The translations under genes and the position numbers were made by a program. Below the pieces are notes generated by a model, which was not told where the DNA came from, ran no database searches, and saw only the letters and a program-made list of their open reading frames with translations. This document shows positions 51,568 through 61,233 of a stretch of DNA of 64,000 nt, piece by piece. This DNA comes from Planotetraspora phitsanulokensis (GTDB taxonomy: Bacteria > Actinomycetota > Actinomycetes > Streptosporangiales > Streptosporangiaceae): positions 248,001 through 312,000 of the forward strand of contig NZ_BOOP01000001.1 in NCBI RefSeq assembly GCF_016863295.1, given 5' to 3'. Numbering within the stretch: position 1 is the stretch's first letter; each line of letters begins with the position of its first letter.

Positions 51568-54183
51568 TCAGCCGCGCTTCCAGAAGGCTCCGCGGCGCGT
51601 TCCCCGCGAGTCGGGGCCCGGCGATCCAGAGGGCGTCCCTCCGGGCTCGGGCGAGCCCGGATCCCGCTCGGGCTCCGGCCGGCTCGGCTCGGGTGAGCCG
51701 AGCTCAGGGGCGGACGCCGAGCCGGTGCCCATCGTGATCGCGGTCAGGACGTCGACGGCCCGTCGCCAGAGTGCGTCGAGGCTCGCCGTCGCCCTCTCGG
51801 CGGTTTCGAGCTCGGCGGCCAGGGCGGCCAGCTCGGAGTGACCGCCGATCATCAGGTCGATCACCTTGAGGCGGCTGGCCAGGTCCGCGAGGTAGCGCCG
51901 TCTGTCCTGCTCCGGCAGGGCCTGTGCCGAGCGAAGCCGGACGAGCTCCTCTGACAGCAGCGGGCGCACCCCGTCGAGGTCGGTCTCCGGGGCTCTCCCG
52001 TGCGGAAGCGGCGGACGCGCGCCCACGGAGAAGCCACGTCCGCCTGATGCCGGGCCGACGGGCGGGACGGTTCCGCCAGGCGCACCGGCCATGCCCGGGC
52101 CGGTGTACGCGCCGGGAGCCGGCGGGACCGCGCCGCTCTCAGGGAGGTGAAGAGCCTCGTCGGCCGTCCACGCGATGGACTCGGTCCTGGAGAAGGAGGC
52201 CAGCTTCACCATCGGCGCACCGGTCGCCATCAACGGCGCGGCGACGGGCTCCTCCCAGCCGCTCGGCATCTCGACGGGCTGGATCACGCGGTGTTCCGGC
52301 CCGCCATCGGCGACCACACGCGTGTCCACGGCGACGAAGGCCGTGAACCTGCAGAGCACGCCGTATGTGAGCGACGCCTCGATGATCTGCTGCTCCAGCG
52401 AACGGTCGCCGGCCAGATACCGGTCCTCGAGGCGCCTCACATGGGCCCGGGCCCACAGCGGGCGCGCGGCGGAGTCGTGCGCGGTGTGGCCGTTCAGACT
52501 GGTCTCCCAGGGACTGCCGCCCGACGCGAGGCCGCGCACGGTCATGGCTCCGGATGGCGCCCCCCGATAGCGCCCGGAGACGGACAGCGGCACCCCGGGG
52601 TAGAGGCTGCCGACGTGGGTGACGGTCTCCGCGACGATGTCGAGGCCTTCCGGCTTCAACACGATGTCGGTCACGAGCGGCGAGCCGATCCTGCGGTGGA
52701 TGTGCTCCATCGCCGCGTCGAGGCGATCCTCCGACTCGACCAGCTCGCACCGGCCGGACCCGAGCAGGGCCAGCCTGCCGAGGAATCCGGCGTTCACCGC
52801 CCGGTCGATGCCGACCGTGTGGACCCGGATGCCGCCGAGCCGCGCCGCGGTCCGTTCGATGATCTGGTCCTCGTTGCCCACCTGCCCGTCGGTGACGAGC
52901 ACGAGCACACGGTCCCGGCCGCCTCCGGACCGAGCTTCGCCGTGGCCGGTCGGTCCCGCGCTCTGCCCGGCCGGGGACGGAGCACGATCGACCGTGCCGT
53001 CCTCGGCGAACTCGCCGGAGAGCAGCCGCAGCGCCTCCTCCATGGGGGCGAGGATCTCGGTGCCGCCGCGTGCGTCCAGCCTCGCGAGATGCTCCACCGC
53101 CCGGTACCGGTTGCGGTCGGTGGCCTCGACGAGCCCGTCCGGGAAGGGGCGCTCGACCACCGAGTCGAAGGACAGGACGGCGAATCTGTCGTGGGAGGTG
53201 AGCGTGTCGACGATCCGGGCGGCCGCACGCCGGGCGGCGACCATCTTCCATCCGCTCATGCTGCCCGACCGGTCGAGAAGGAGCACCACGTCGCGTGCCG
53301 TCGCCGTGGCCACGGTGTCCGGCGGCGGGATGACGGTGAGCGTGAAGGTCCCCTCCTCGCCGGGGTCGGCGGGGTGCTCGTCCGGCGCCAGGGCGAGTGA
53401 CGCCGAGGCCTCGAACGGCAGCCGGAGGATGAAGTCGCGGTCGAGCCGCTCGCCGGGCCGGAGGCTGATCGTGTCTCCCTCCAGGGCGACCTCGTGGAGG
53501 CTGGAGCGGATCTCCCGCAGCTCGAGACCCGCCGCGTCGATGGTCGCCGCCAGCGACAGCCGTACGGGATCGGGGAAGCCGGGAAGGAGCACGGGAGGGG
53601 TGATCCGCGACGCGTCGGGCACGGCGTCGGTGTCCGGCACGACCCCGGCACCTGTCGGCGGACCTTCCAAGGGCGCACCGGGGATGTAACGGGGCGCAAC
53701 CACGAGCGGGAATCGGAATTCGGCCGCGCCGTCCTCGTAGGGGAGCGGCTGGCTGAGGCTCAGCCGTACCTTGACGTGCTCTCCGGGCACGATGTTGCCC
53801 ACCCGGATGGTGAACACGTCGGGACGGTCCTCCTCCGCGATGGCGGCGCGTCTGCCCTCCGCCATGGCGCGGTCGTAGTCCGCGCGCGCCTGGCCGCGCT
53901 CCTTGAGCACTCCCTCGATCACCCGGTCGTCGGCCTCCATCCGGAAGGAGGTGACGGCGGCTCTGGGCGGCAGCGGGAAGACGTACGTCGCCTCGAGCGA
54001 CACGTCGAACGGGTTGCGGAAGCCCTGGACCACGTCGACCCCGGCCACGAGGCCGGTGATGTGCGCCGCGACGTCGAGGCTCTCGAGCGGCAGGTTGCCC
54101 CTTCCGGTCTCCAGCGTTCCCAGCCCGGCGTCCGGAGCAGGATGGCATTCCTCTGGCCTCAGCGGCGTGATGGGAACGGTCAT
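51568..54183 (-). CDS. VIT and von Willebrand A domain protein
   Basis: 871-aa soluble protein. A VIT domain covers about 20-160 (LPLESLDVAAHITGLVAGVD, FPLPPRAAVTSFRM), then a vWA domain about 300-480 with an intact MIDAS start (LLDRSGSMSG) and GGTEIL; the last 250 residues are Pro/Gly-rich and helical. Similar to inter-alpha-trypsin-inhibitor-like bacterial proteins; role unknown, probably metal-dependent protein binding. No signal peptide. ATGA overlap with the upstream MerR gene shows they form one operon. Confidence 0.9.
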   Translation of the reverse strand: MTVPITPLRPEECHPAPDAGLGTLETGRGNLPLESLDVAAHITGLVAGVDVVQGFRNPFDVSLEATYVFPLPPRAAVTSFRMEADDRVIEGVLKERGQARADYDRAMAEGRRAAIAEEDRPDVFTIRVGNIVPGEHVKVRLSLSQPLPYEDGAAEFRFPLVVAPRYIPGAPLEGPPTGAGVVPDTDAVPDASRITPPVLLPGFPDPVRLSLAATIDAAGLELREIRSSLHEVALEGDTISLRPGERLDRDFILRLPFEASASLALAPDEHPADPGEEGTFTLTVIPPPDTVATATARDVVLLLDRSGSMSGWKMVAARRAAARIVDTLTSHDRFAVLSFDSVVERPFPDGLVEATDRNRYRAVEHLARLDARGGTEILAPMEEALRLLSGEFAEDGTVDRAPSPAGQSAGPTGHGEARSGGGRDRVLVLVTDGQVGNEDQIIERTAARLGGIRVHTVGIDRAVNAGFLGRLALLGSGRCELVESEDRLDAAMEHIHRRIGSPLVTDIVLKPEGLDIVAETVTHVGSLYPGVPLSVSGRYRGAPSGAMTVRGLASGGSPWETSLNGHTAHDSAARPLWARAHVRRLEDRYLAGDRSLEQQIIEASLTYGVLCRFTAFVAVDTRVVADGGPEHRVIQPVEMPSGWEEPVAAPLMATGAPMVKLASFSRTESIAWTADEALHLPESGAVPPAPGAYTGPGMAGAPGGTVPPVGPASGGRGFSVGARPPLPHGRAPETDLDGVRPLLSEELVRLRSAQALPEQDRRRYLADLASRLKVIDLMIGGHSELAALAAELETAERATASLDALWRRAVDVLTAITMGTGSASAPELGSPEPSRPEPERDPGSPEPGGTPSGSPGPDSRGTRRGAFWKRG

Positions 54184-55073
54184 GGCGTCATCCCTTCAGG
54201 GTGGTCGGACCGGTCCGTGAGCCCGAGCCGGGCCAGCATGGACAGAAGTGGTTCGGCGGCCTGGCGCAGCGCCAGAGCCTCGGCGGAGGTGACCGGCCGG
54301 CCCGCGGAGTCGAGCGTCACGGTCACGCCGGGGGCGAGCCGCAGGCCGTAGACGACGTCGGCGGGCGCCGATCCGGCCGAGGCCGGGTGGCCCGACGCGC
54401 GGCGGATCACGTCCGGCCCGGTCAGCAGTGGTTCGGCCGCGACGGTCGCGTCGCGGCCGGCTGTGAGGTCCTGCCGCGACGGCGCGAACGGCGCGGGAGG
54501 CGGCATGACGGGAGACCCGGAGACGGGTGCGGGCGGCGCCGTGGCCGCGGTCGCGGGAGCAGGCGGTGGAGTCCGGACGGCGAGCGGCGGGGTATCGGGT
54601 GGCTGCCGCGTCCAGAACCGCTCGCGTGTGGCCTCGACCGGATCGCCCCCGACCGTGCCCTCGGCTCCGGTGTGGTCCGTGAAACCGTCTCCCGCCGCGC
54701 CGGCGACCGGAAGGCCCGGAGCGGCCGGCAGGTCGGAGCTGCCGGGCAGGTCCGGGTAGTCCGGGGTCGGGAGGCGGGCCGCCCGCAGGAGCATGGCCTC
54801 GGTCGCGCCGGCCAGCTCCGCCTGGATGGCGGCGATGGACAGGCCGTCCGCTTGGCGGCGCTTGACGGCGACGAGCTGGAGCAGGTGACGCCGCCCGTAC
54901 AGGGCGATCCTGCCCCGGCGGGCGAGGGGCGGGTCGAGCAGGCCGATCGTCGTGTACCACCGGATGAGGCGCTCGTTGGGCACCTCGCGGACCCGGCCGT
55001 TGACAGGGCCGGCCGAGTCGAGCAGGCTCGCCGCCCGCTCGGCCAACTCGCTGATGGTCCAGGGCTCTCGCAT
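54180..55073 (-). CDS. MerR-like regulator with long Pro/Ala-rich linker
   Basis: 297-aa protein. Residues 1-95 are a MerR-type winged HTH (WTISELAERA, RLIRWYTTIGLLDPP, GRRHLLQLVAVKRRQADGLS). Residues about 100-215 are low-complexity Pro/Ala, and 220-285 form a small C-terminal domain (DVVYGLRLAPGVTVTLD) that may sense a ligand or bind the vWA partner. Translationally coupled to the VIT/vWA gene. Two palindromes over its own promoter suggest autoregulation. Confidence 0.85.
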   Translation of the reverse strand: MREPWTISELAERAASLLDSAGPVNGRVREVPNERLIRWYTTIGLLDPPLARRGRIALYGRRHLLQLVAVKRRQADGLSIAAIQAELAGATEAMLLRAARLPTPDYPDLPGSSDLPAAPGLPVAGAAGDGFTDHTGAEGTVGGDPVEATRERFWTRQPPDTPPLAVRTPPPAPATAATAPPAPVSGSPVMPPPAPFAPSRQDLTAGRDATVAAEPLLTGPDVIRRASGHPASAGSAPADVVYGLRLAPGVTVTLDSAGRPVTSAEALALRQAAEPLLSMLARLGLTDRSDHPEGMTP

Positions 55074-55083
55074 GTATTCAGAA

Positions 55084-55108
55084 TGACACTGTCACGATGA
55101 CACTGTCA
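55084..55108 (-). promoter_or_regulatory. double palindromic operator of the MerR-vWA operon
   Basis: Two exact copies of the palindrome TGACACTGTCA (55084-55094 and 55098-55108), centres 14 bp apart. On the minus strand they overlap TTGACA (a -35) and lie 11 bp from the MerR start codon. Placement over the promoter fits binding by the encoded MerR protein. Confidence 0.75.
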
Positions 55109-55588
55109 ACGTCGTTCACCGCTCCAACCGCCATGGTTAGCGCAAAGTTTGGCCTCCGGAAGGACGTGGCTTCCCGCCGCGTTCACCGCCTTCGGGTCCA
55201 CTGGACCGTGGTCGTGGCCGCTTGACCTGCTGGAAGGCGCGATAGTGGACGAAGAGCCGGCGCGCCGCGCGCCGACACTCGGGACGGGGCCTCGCGCTTG
55301 CGGGCCTCACGCCCGCGGCCGCAGGCATCGGTTCACACCACGACGTCACATCACGGCGTCGCACAACGAGGGCGCGAGCACATCGGCGCATCGGCAGGCC
55401 GGACGCACAACGTCGCACCAGGACGTCACACCACGACGTCGGACCACGCGCCGTGCCGAGCCCTCCCACCGCGGACGGCGCGACCGCGCGGAACGGCCCG
55501 CAGGCGCGCACGTGGCACGGCGGAACCGCGGGCACGCGGATCACAGACGCATACGCAGTGGAAACGCGCAGATGGAGGAGGGATCACG
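55109..55588. other. long upstream region of the PhoX-like gene
   Basis: No gene recognised. CACACCACGACGTC occurs at 55335-55348 and again at 55427-55440, amid further ACGTC/CGTCGCAC sequences between 55330 and 55450; these may be regulator sites. GGAGGAGGG at its end is the ribosome site of the next gene. Confidence 0.45.
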
Positions 55589-56788
55589 GTGAGCCGTACG
55601 TTCGTCCGGTCCAGAGCGCTGGCCGTCCTGTCGGGTTCGCTCTGGCGTTCGGCGTGCACCGCGACGTCCCCCCGGGCGGCGCGCCCGGGAACGGGCGGCG
55701 CGGAGTCCGAGTCCGTTCCCGTCGAGACGCCGGCGCCGTACGGCGGCCTCCGGGCGCCGGACGGCAACGGCCTCGCGCTCGCCGAGGGTTTCACCAGCAG
55801 GGTCATCGGCCGATCCGGCCATCGCGTCGGCGGGGTGACGTGGCACGCCGCGCCGGACGGCGGCGCCTGTTTCCTCGACGGCGAAGGATGGATCTACGTC
55901 TCCAACTCGGCCGTGCCGCTGCTCGGCGGGGTCTCGGCCGTGCGGTTCGAGCCGGACGGGACGATCGGCGGCGCCTGCCGGATCCTGTCGGGAACCGATC
56001 TGAACGGCGCGGGCGCGGCGACGCCCTGGCAGACGTGGTTGTCGGGGGAGAAGACCTCACAGGGGCGGGTCTTCGAGTGCGACCCGTACGGCCAGCGCGC
56101 CGCGATGCCGCGCCTGGCCATGGGGCAGTTCAGGCATGACGGGCTCACCTGTGATCCCGACCGCGGAGTCGTCTATCTCACCGAGGACGAGCCCGACGGC
56201 TGTTTCTACCGCTTCCGTCCCGGCGACTGGGGGGATCTCACCACCGGCACGCTCGAGGTGATGGCCGGGTCGCCGGACTGCGAGGCGGTGACCTGGCAGC
56301 GGGTGCCCAACCCCGCGGCGATGTTCGAGCCCGTTCGCGAGCAGGTCGCCGGGGCGAGACGTTTCAACGGCGGTGAAGGCTGTCACTATTCAGAGGGTTT
56401 CTGCTACTTCACCACCAGAGGCGACGATCGCATGTGGGCCTACGACGCCACCGGCGACCGGATCACCGTCCTCTACGACGGGCGCGCGGAGTCGTACGGG
56501 ACGGAGAGCCGGACCGGCGGCGCCCAGAGCGACGCCGAGCGCGACACGGTCGTGAGGTCGGGTGACGCCTACGTCGCCGAGGACGAGGGCATCACGGAGA
56601 TCACGGTCATCAGCCCCGGGGGCATGGTCGAGCCCTTCGTCCGCGTGGTCGGTCACGAGAGGTCGCGGATCACGGGACTGGCCTTCTCGCCTGACGGGCA
56701 CAGGCTCTACTTCTCGGCCCAGTGGGGTGGGACGGGCGCGGGGGCGGGTGGGATCACCTACGAGGTGGCAGGCCCCTTCCGCGGCTGA
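55589..56788 (+). CDS. PhoX/DUF839 family protein
   Basis: 399-aa protein of the PhoX-like DUF839 beta-propeller family, which includes calcium/iron alkaline phosphatases. Seen: GLALAEGFTSRVIGRSG, HDGLTCDPDRGVVYLTEDEPDG, FNGGEGCHYSEGFCYFTT and ITGLAFSPDGHRLYFSAQWGG. The N-terminus (SRTFVRSRALAVLSGSLWRSACT) looks like a weakened Tat signal, with R-T rather than R-R and a short hydrophobic core, so export is uncertain. GTG 55589 follows GGAGGAGGG. Phosphatase activity is inferred only from the family. Confidence 0.83.
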   Translation: MSRTFVRSRALAVLSGSLWRSACTATSPRAARPGTGGAESESVPVETPAPYGGLRAPDGNGLALAEGFTSRVIGRSGHRVGGVTWHAAPDGGACFLDGEGWIYVSNSAVPLLGGVSAVRFEPDGTIGGACRILSGTDLNGAGAATPWQTWLSGEKTSQGRVFECDPYGQRAAMPRLAMGQFRHDGLTCDPDRGVVYLTEDEPDGCFYRFRPGDWGDLTTGTLEVMAGSPDCEAVTWQRVPNPAAMFEPVREQVAGARRFNGGEGCHYSEGFCYFTTRGDDRMWAYDATGDRITVLYDGRAESYGTESRTGGAQSDAERDTVVRSGDAYVAEDEGITEITVISPGGMVEPFVRVVGHERSRITGLAFSPDGHRLYFSAQWGGTGAGAGGITYEVAGPFRG

Positions 56789-56847
56789 CGGCGGCCGGCC
56801 CAAGGTGACCGCCTGCCGGCCCCGGTGAACGGTCCCGACGGCGGCAC

Positions 56848-57756
56848 CTAGAGGGCGCGAGTCCAGATCTCGTCGACGACGGCCTGGCCGGACTCCTCGC
56901 CCTCGTGCCGCTCGGTGAGCTCGAATCCCGCGCCTGCGTAGATGCGGCGCGCACTCGTCAGGTTCTCCCTGGTCCAGAGCATGATCTCCCGGTATCCGGC
57001 GTGGCGGGCGAACGCCAGGCACTCCTCGACGAGCCGCCTGCCGATCCCCATCCCGCGCGCGGACGGTTCCACCAGCAGAAGTCGGAGCTGGGCCGTCTCG
57101 TCGTCCTTGCGCATGCAGAACACGCAGCCGGCGGGCTCGCCCTCCACCTCCGCGATCCAGCCTGACTCGCGCCGCGGGTCGTGGCCGTCCACGTAGTCGG
57201 CGAGGATCCGGGCCACGAGGGCCTCGAAGCCCGTGCCCCAGCTGTACTCCTGGCTGTAGAGGACGCCGTGCCGGTGCACCACCCAGCCGAGGTCTCCCGG
57301 CCGCAGCGGTCTGATGACGTACGGCCCCCGCGGGTCGTGCCGGTCGAGGAGGGCGCGGATCGCCGTCATGTGCGAGACCAGCTTGCGGCGCTCCTCCGGG
57401 GTCAGCGCGGCGAGCATGCTCCTCACCTCGGCGGACGAGCGGTCGTCGAGGAGGCCGTACGCCCTCGCGCCGGAGTCTGTGATCCGCACGATCTGGCGGC
57501 GGCCGTCCTCGGCCGACCGTTCCCGGGCGATCAGCCCGTCGGCCTCGAACCTCGTGAGGATCCTGCTGAGGTAGCCCGGGTCGAGATCGAGCAGGTTGCG
57601 AAGGACGGTGACCTCCGCCGCGTCCCGGGTGCCCAGCTCGAAGAGCACTCTGGCCTCGGTCAGGGAGTAGTCGGTGTCCAGGAGGCCCACCTGGAGGACC
57701 CCGATGACCTCCGTATAGAAGCGGTTGAACGCTCTGACCTCGGACACCATATCCAT
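56848..57756 (-). CDS. MarR regulator fused to GNAT acetyltransferase
   Basis: 302-aa fusion. Residues about 1-135 are a MarR winged HTH (VRAFNRFYTEVIGVL, LDLDPGYLSRILTRFEADGL, RRQIVRITDSG); about 147-300 are a GNAT domain with acetyl-CoA loop EPSARGMGIGRRLVEE and LWTRENLTSARRIYAGAGF. Such bifunctional proteins are common; the acetylated target is unknown. GAGGTGGG fixes the start at ATG 57756 rather than an ATG 11 codons earlier. Confidence 0.9.
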   Translation of the reverse strand: MDMVSEVRAFNRFYTEVIGVLQVGLLDTDYSLTEARVLFELGTRDAAEVTVLRNLLDLDPGYLSRILTRFEADGLIARERSAEDGRRQIVRITDSGARAYGLLDDRSSAEVRSMLAALTPEERRKLVSHMTAIRALLDRHDPRGPYVIRPLRPGDLGWVVHRHGVLYSQEYSWGTGFEALVARILADYVDGHDPRRESGWIAEVEGEPAGCVFCMRKDDETAQLRLLLVEPSARGMGIGRRLVEECLAFARHAGYREIMLWTRENLTSARRIYAGAGFELTERHEGEESGQAVVDEIWTRAL

Positions 57757-58049
57757 TGCCCACCTCAACGAACTAATTGACTCCGTCAAACATATCGGAA
57801 CGCAAGTCGTACGTGAAGTACGCCGAGGAGTGGGAGACTGTGAATCCCGCAGGCCGCCGGGCCCGGCTGACCAATGGTGTTCACCTGGGCGTGCCCTGCG
57901 TTGTTGTGACCGGTTCCGTCGCGTAGCCTCACTGATGGTCTAGACCATTGTTGGCGGCTGGGGCAGAATGCGTTCCGGCGACGAGGTGACGTTCACACCA
58001 GTCTGGCCGCCTATCTCATATGCGCGTAACTCATGTGGAGGATCCCGTC

Positions 58050-59075
58050 ATGCGTATCGGAGTGCTCACCGGAGGCGGCGACTGCCCCGGGCTCAACGCC
58101 GTGATCCGCGCCGTCGTCCGCAAGGGCGTGGGCGTTTACGGGCACGAGTTCGTCGGTTTCCGCGACGGCTGGCGCGGCCCCCTCGAGGGCGAGACCATGC
58201 CGCTGGACATCCAGGCCGTCCGGGGCATCCTCCCGCGCGGCGGCACCATCCTCGGCTCCTCCCGCACCAACCCGATCAAGATCGAGGGCGGCGTGGAGCG
58301 GATCAAGGAGAACCTGGTCACGCACGGCGTCGACGCGTTGATCGCCATCGGCGGCGAGGACACCCTGGGTGTGGCCAAGCAGCTCTACGACCGGGGCGTG
58401 AACGTCGTCGGCGTGCCCAAGACGATCGACAACGACCTCAACGCGACCGACTACACGTTCGGCTTCGACACCGCGGTCAACATTGCGATGGAGGCCATCG
58501 ACCGGCTTCACACCACGGCGGAGTCCCACCACCGCGCGCTCATCTGCGAGGTCATGGGCCGCCACGCGGGCTGGATCGCGCTGCACGCAGGCATGGCCGC
58601 GGGAGCCAACGTCATCCTGATCCCGGAGAAGCCGTTCGACATCGACAAGGTCTGCTCCTACGTCGAGTCGCGCTTCAAGACCCGCTACGCGCCGATCATC
58701 GTCGTCGCCGAGGGCGCCCACCCGATCGAGGGCCAGATGGCCCTGCAGGCCGGCGAGCTCGACGCCTTCGGCCACGTACGGCTCGGCGGCATCGGCGAGC
58801 TGCTCGCCCAGGAGATCGAGAAGCGCACGGGCAAGGAGGCCCGCACGACCGTCCTCGGCCACATCCAGCGGGGCGGCACCCCGACGGCCTACGACCGCGT
58901 GCTGGCCACCCGGTTCGGCCTCGGCGCGATCGACGCCGTCCACGAGGGCGACTTCGGCAAGATGGTCGGCCTGAAGGGCACGGACATCGTCCGGGTCGGC
59001 CTCGGCGACGCCACGGCCGAGCTGAAGACCGTCCCCGCCTCCCGCTACGAGGAGGCCGAGGTCTTCTTCGGCTGA
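58050..59075 (+). CDS. pfkA: 6-phosphofructokinase, probably pyrophosphate-dependent
   Basis: 341-aa group III phosphofructokinase, the glycolytic step from fructose 6-phosphate to fructose 1,6-bisphosphate. N-terminal LTGGGDCPGLNAVIR, active site PKTIDNDL, and MGRHAGWIAL. Residues decisive for the phosphoryl donor: GGED puts Asp at 104 and GVPK puts Lys at 124; Gly104 is usual for ATP enzymes, while Asp104/Lys124 are typical of PPi enzymes. GGAGGA lies before ATG 58050. A terminator follows. Confidence 0.92.
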   Translation: MRIGVLTGGGDCPGLNAVIRAVVRKGVGVYGHEFVGFRDGWRGPLEGETMPLDIQAVRGILPRGGTILGSSRTNPIKIEGGVERIKENLVTHGVDALIAIGGEDTLGVAKQLYDRGVNVVGVPKTIDNDLNATDYTFGFDTAVNIAMEAIDRLHTTAESHHRALICEVMGRHAGWIALHAGMAAGANVILIPEKPFDIDKVCSYVESRFKTRYAPIIVVAEGAHPIEGQMALQAGELDAFGHVRLGGIGELLAQEIEKRTGKEARTTVLGHIQRGGTPTAYDRVLATRFGLGAIDAVHEGDFGKMVGLKGTDIVRVGLGDATAELKTVPASRYEEAEVFFG

Positions 59076-59096
59076 TCGAGCGGATCCCTCTCCGTA

Positions 59097-59131
59097 CGGG
59101 CCTGCCCGGACACGACGTCCGGGCGGGCCCG
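59097..59131 (+). terminator. terminator after pfkA
   Basis: 14-bp inverted repeat (59097-59110 with 59118-59131, one G-U pair), loop CACGACG, 21 bp after the pfkA stop. No U-tract. Confidence 0.7.
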
Positions 59132-59356
59132 TCCCGTCGTACGGCACGGCTGCGACCCGGCCGCGACGGCGTTCAGGAGTCACCATTCTTCTCCCTTTCG
59201 ACCTCATTGACCCTCTATTCGTCTTGTGGGCGAATCGGATATGTCTTGTGTCGCACGTGCGGGGCGCGTTCCGGGATATACCGCTGAGAGAAACGAAATC
59301 GGTGACGGCCGCCGTGCCGTACGAAATCGCCGTGCGCCGATGGTGGGGAGGGACAT

Positions 59357-60559
59357 TTGGGGATCGAGGGACCGTTCTGGCGCGCTATCGCGGTCTTCAG
59401 GATCGCCTCCGTCGTGTACGCGGCCATCCTGCTGGCACGCGCCGGCGGTTACGGACATCCCGTCGCCGGATGGCTCGTCATCGTGGTCATGGCCACCTGG
59501 ACCGCCTTCACGGCCGCGGCCTATCCCTCCGCCCGGGCGTCGTGGCCGCTGCTCCTCGCCGACCTGGCCGTGACCGCCGGGTGCCTGCTCTCGGCGCCGC
59601 TCGTGCAGGACCGGGCCGCCATCTCCGGCGGAGTGATGCCGATCACCGCGACGTGGGTCGCCGGTCCCGCACTGGCGTGGGGCGTCGCCCGGGGCCGCCG
59701 GGCCGGGGCGGCCTCCGCCGCGATCCTGTCGGCCGCCGACCTGTGGTTGCGCGGGTCACAGGGCATGAACTTCGCCTCCCTCCCGGTGAACGGCGCGGTG
59801 CTGCTCTTCCTCGCCGGGGTCGTCGTCGGCCATGTCGCCCAGCTCGCGAGGGAGGCGGAGGAGCTCATGCGGCGGGCCGTTCAGCTCGAGGCCGCCGGCC
59901 GGGAGCGCGAGCGGTTGGCCCGCGGGATCCACGACTCCGTGCTCCAGGTCCTCGCTCTCGTGCAGAGGAGGGGCGCCGAGATCGGCGGCGAAGCGGCGGA
60001 GCTCGGCAGGCTGGCCGGGGAACAGGAGTCCGCCCTGCGGGCTCTCGTCCAGGTCCCGGCGCCCACGGACGATCTCGCCGAAGACGGCCTCACAGGTCAG
60101 CGAGGACCCAGGCAGCGTGCTCTCCGGGTTCCCGGGAAGGGCGGGCCCGCCGACCGGGTCGACCTGCGCGACCTCCTCAGACCGTACGGCAGCGCGCGGG
60201 TGACGGTCTCCGCCCCCGCCACTCCGCTGTTCCTGTCGGCGGGGACGGCGCACGAGGTGGGCGCGGCCGTCGGCGCAGCGCTCGACAACGTCTCGAAGCA
60301 CTGCGCGGAGGGCACCCGCGCGTGGGTGTTCGCGGAGCAGGACGGGGAGGCGGTGACGGTGTCCGTACGGGACGAGGGGCCCGGCATTCCCGACGGACGG
60401 CTGGAGCAGGCCGCGGCCGACGGCCGGATGGGCGTCGCCCGGTCGATCCGGGGCCGCATCGCGGACATCGGGGGAACGGTGGAGATCACCTCCTCGCACG
60501 CGGGCACCGAGATCGAGCTGTCGGTCCCCGCGGACGCCGGCCGTTGGTGGCGTGTATGA
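59357..60559 (+). CDS. macS: sensor histidine kinase, MacS-like
   Basis: 400-aa NarL-group kinase. About five transmembrane helices in residues 8-160, a HisKA_3 dimerisation region with phospho-acceptor His192 in ARGIHDSVLQVL, then an ATPase domain with N-box DNVSKHC and G-box DEGPGIPDG. Resembles the MacS family, whose MacRS system affects development and antibiotic production in Streptomyces. TTG start with GGGAGGGAC upstream. Overlaps the regulator gene (ATGA). Confidence 0.87.
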   Translation: MGIEGPFWRAIAVFRIASVVYAAILLARAGGYGHPVAGWLVIVVMATWTAFTAAAYPSARASWPLLLADLAVTAGCLLSAPLVQDRAAISGGVMPITATWVAGPALAWGVARGRRAGAASAAILSAADLWLRGSQGMNFASLPVNGAVLLFLAGVVVGHVAQLAREAEELMRRAVQLEAAGRERERLARGIHDSVLQVLALVQRRGAEIGGEAAELGRLAGEQESALRALVQVPAPTDDLAEDGLTGQRGPRQRALRVPGKGGPADRVDLRDLLRPYGSARVTVSAPATPLFLSAGTAHEVGAAVGAALDNVSKHCAEGTRAWVFAEQDGEAVTVSVRDEGPGIPDGRLEQAAADGRMGVARSIRGRIADIGGTVEITSSHAGTEIELSVPADAGRWWRV

Positions 60560-61233
60560 ATGTCCGAGATCCTGGGGAGGCGGGGCCGGTCATGCGGGTC
60601 ATGGTGGTGGACGATCATCCGATGTGGCGGGACGCCGTCGCCCGCGACCTGGGCGAGGCCGGCTACGAGGTGGTGGCCAGCACGGGGGAGGGGCGGCAGG
60701 CGCTCCGCGTCGCGGCGGCCGTACGGCCCGACGTGGTGGTGCTGGACCTTCAGCTGCCGGATCTGCCGGGAGTGGAGGTCGCCAGGGGGCTCGGCGCCTC
60801 CGACGATCCGCCCCGTGTCCTCGTCCTGTCGGCGAGTGCCGAGCCTGAGGACGTCCTCGAAGCCGTCAAGGCGGGCGCATCCGGATATCTCGTGAAATCG
60901 GCGAGCAAGGAGGACTTCCTGGACGCGGTGCGGCGTACCGCGGAGGGCGACGCCGTCTTCACGCCGGGGCTGGCCGGCCTGGTGCTGGGGGAGTACCGGC
61001 GGCTGGCCGCGCAACCCGCGGCACCGGAGGGTCCGGTTCTGACCGAGCGGGAGACCGAGGTGCTGCGGCTGGTGGCCAAGGGTCTGTCCTACAGGCAGAT
61101 CGCGGCCAGGCTCGTGCTGTCCCACCGTACGGTCCAGAACCACGTGCAGAACACGCTCAGCAAGCTCCAGCTCCACAACCGGGTCGAGTTGGTGCGCTAC
61201 GCCATCGAGAAGGGCCTGACGGAACGGGACTGA
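60556..61233 (+). CDS. macR: response regulator, NarL/LuxR type, MacR-like
   Basis: 225-aa regulator: receiver domain (MRVMVVDDHPMWRDAVARDL, phospho-Asp64 in VVVLDLQLPD, Lys in GYLVKSA) and LuxR-type HTH (LTERETEVLRLVAKGLSYRQ, HRTVQNHVQNTLSKLQ). ATG 60556 overlaps the kinase stop; ATG 60592 after GGGGAGG is an alternative. Cognate partner of the kinase. Confidence 0.9.
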   Translation: MNVRDPGEAGPVMRVMVVDDHPMWRDAVARDLGEAGYEVVASTGEGRQALRVAAAVRPDVVVLDLQLPDLPGVEVARGLGASDDPPRVLVLSASAEPEDVLEAVKAGASGYLVKSASKEDFLDAVRRTAEGDAVFTPGLAGLVLGEYRRLAAQPAAPEGPVLTERETEVLRLVAKGLSYRQIAARLVLSHRTVQNHVQNTLSKLQLHNRVELVRYAIEKGLTERD

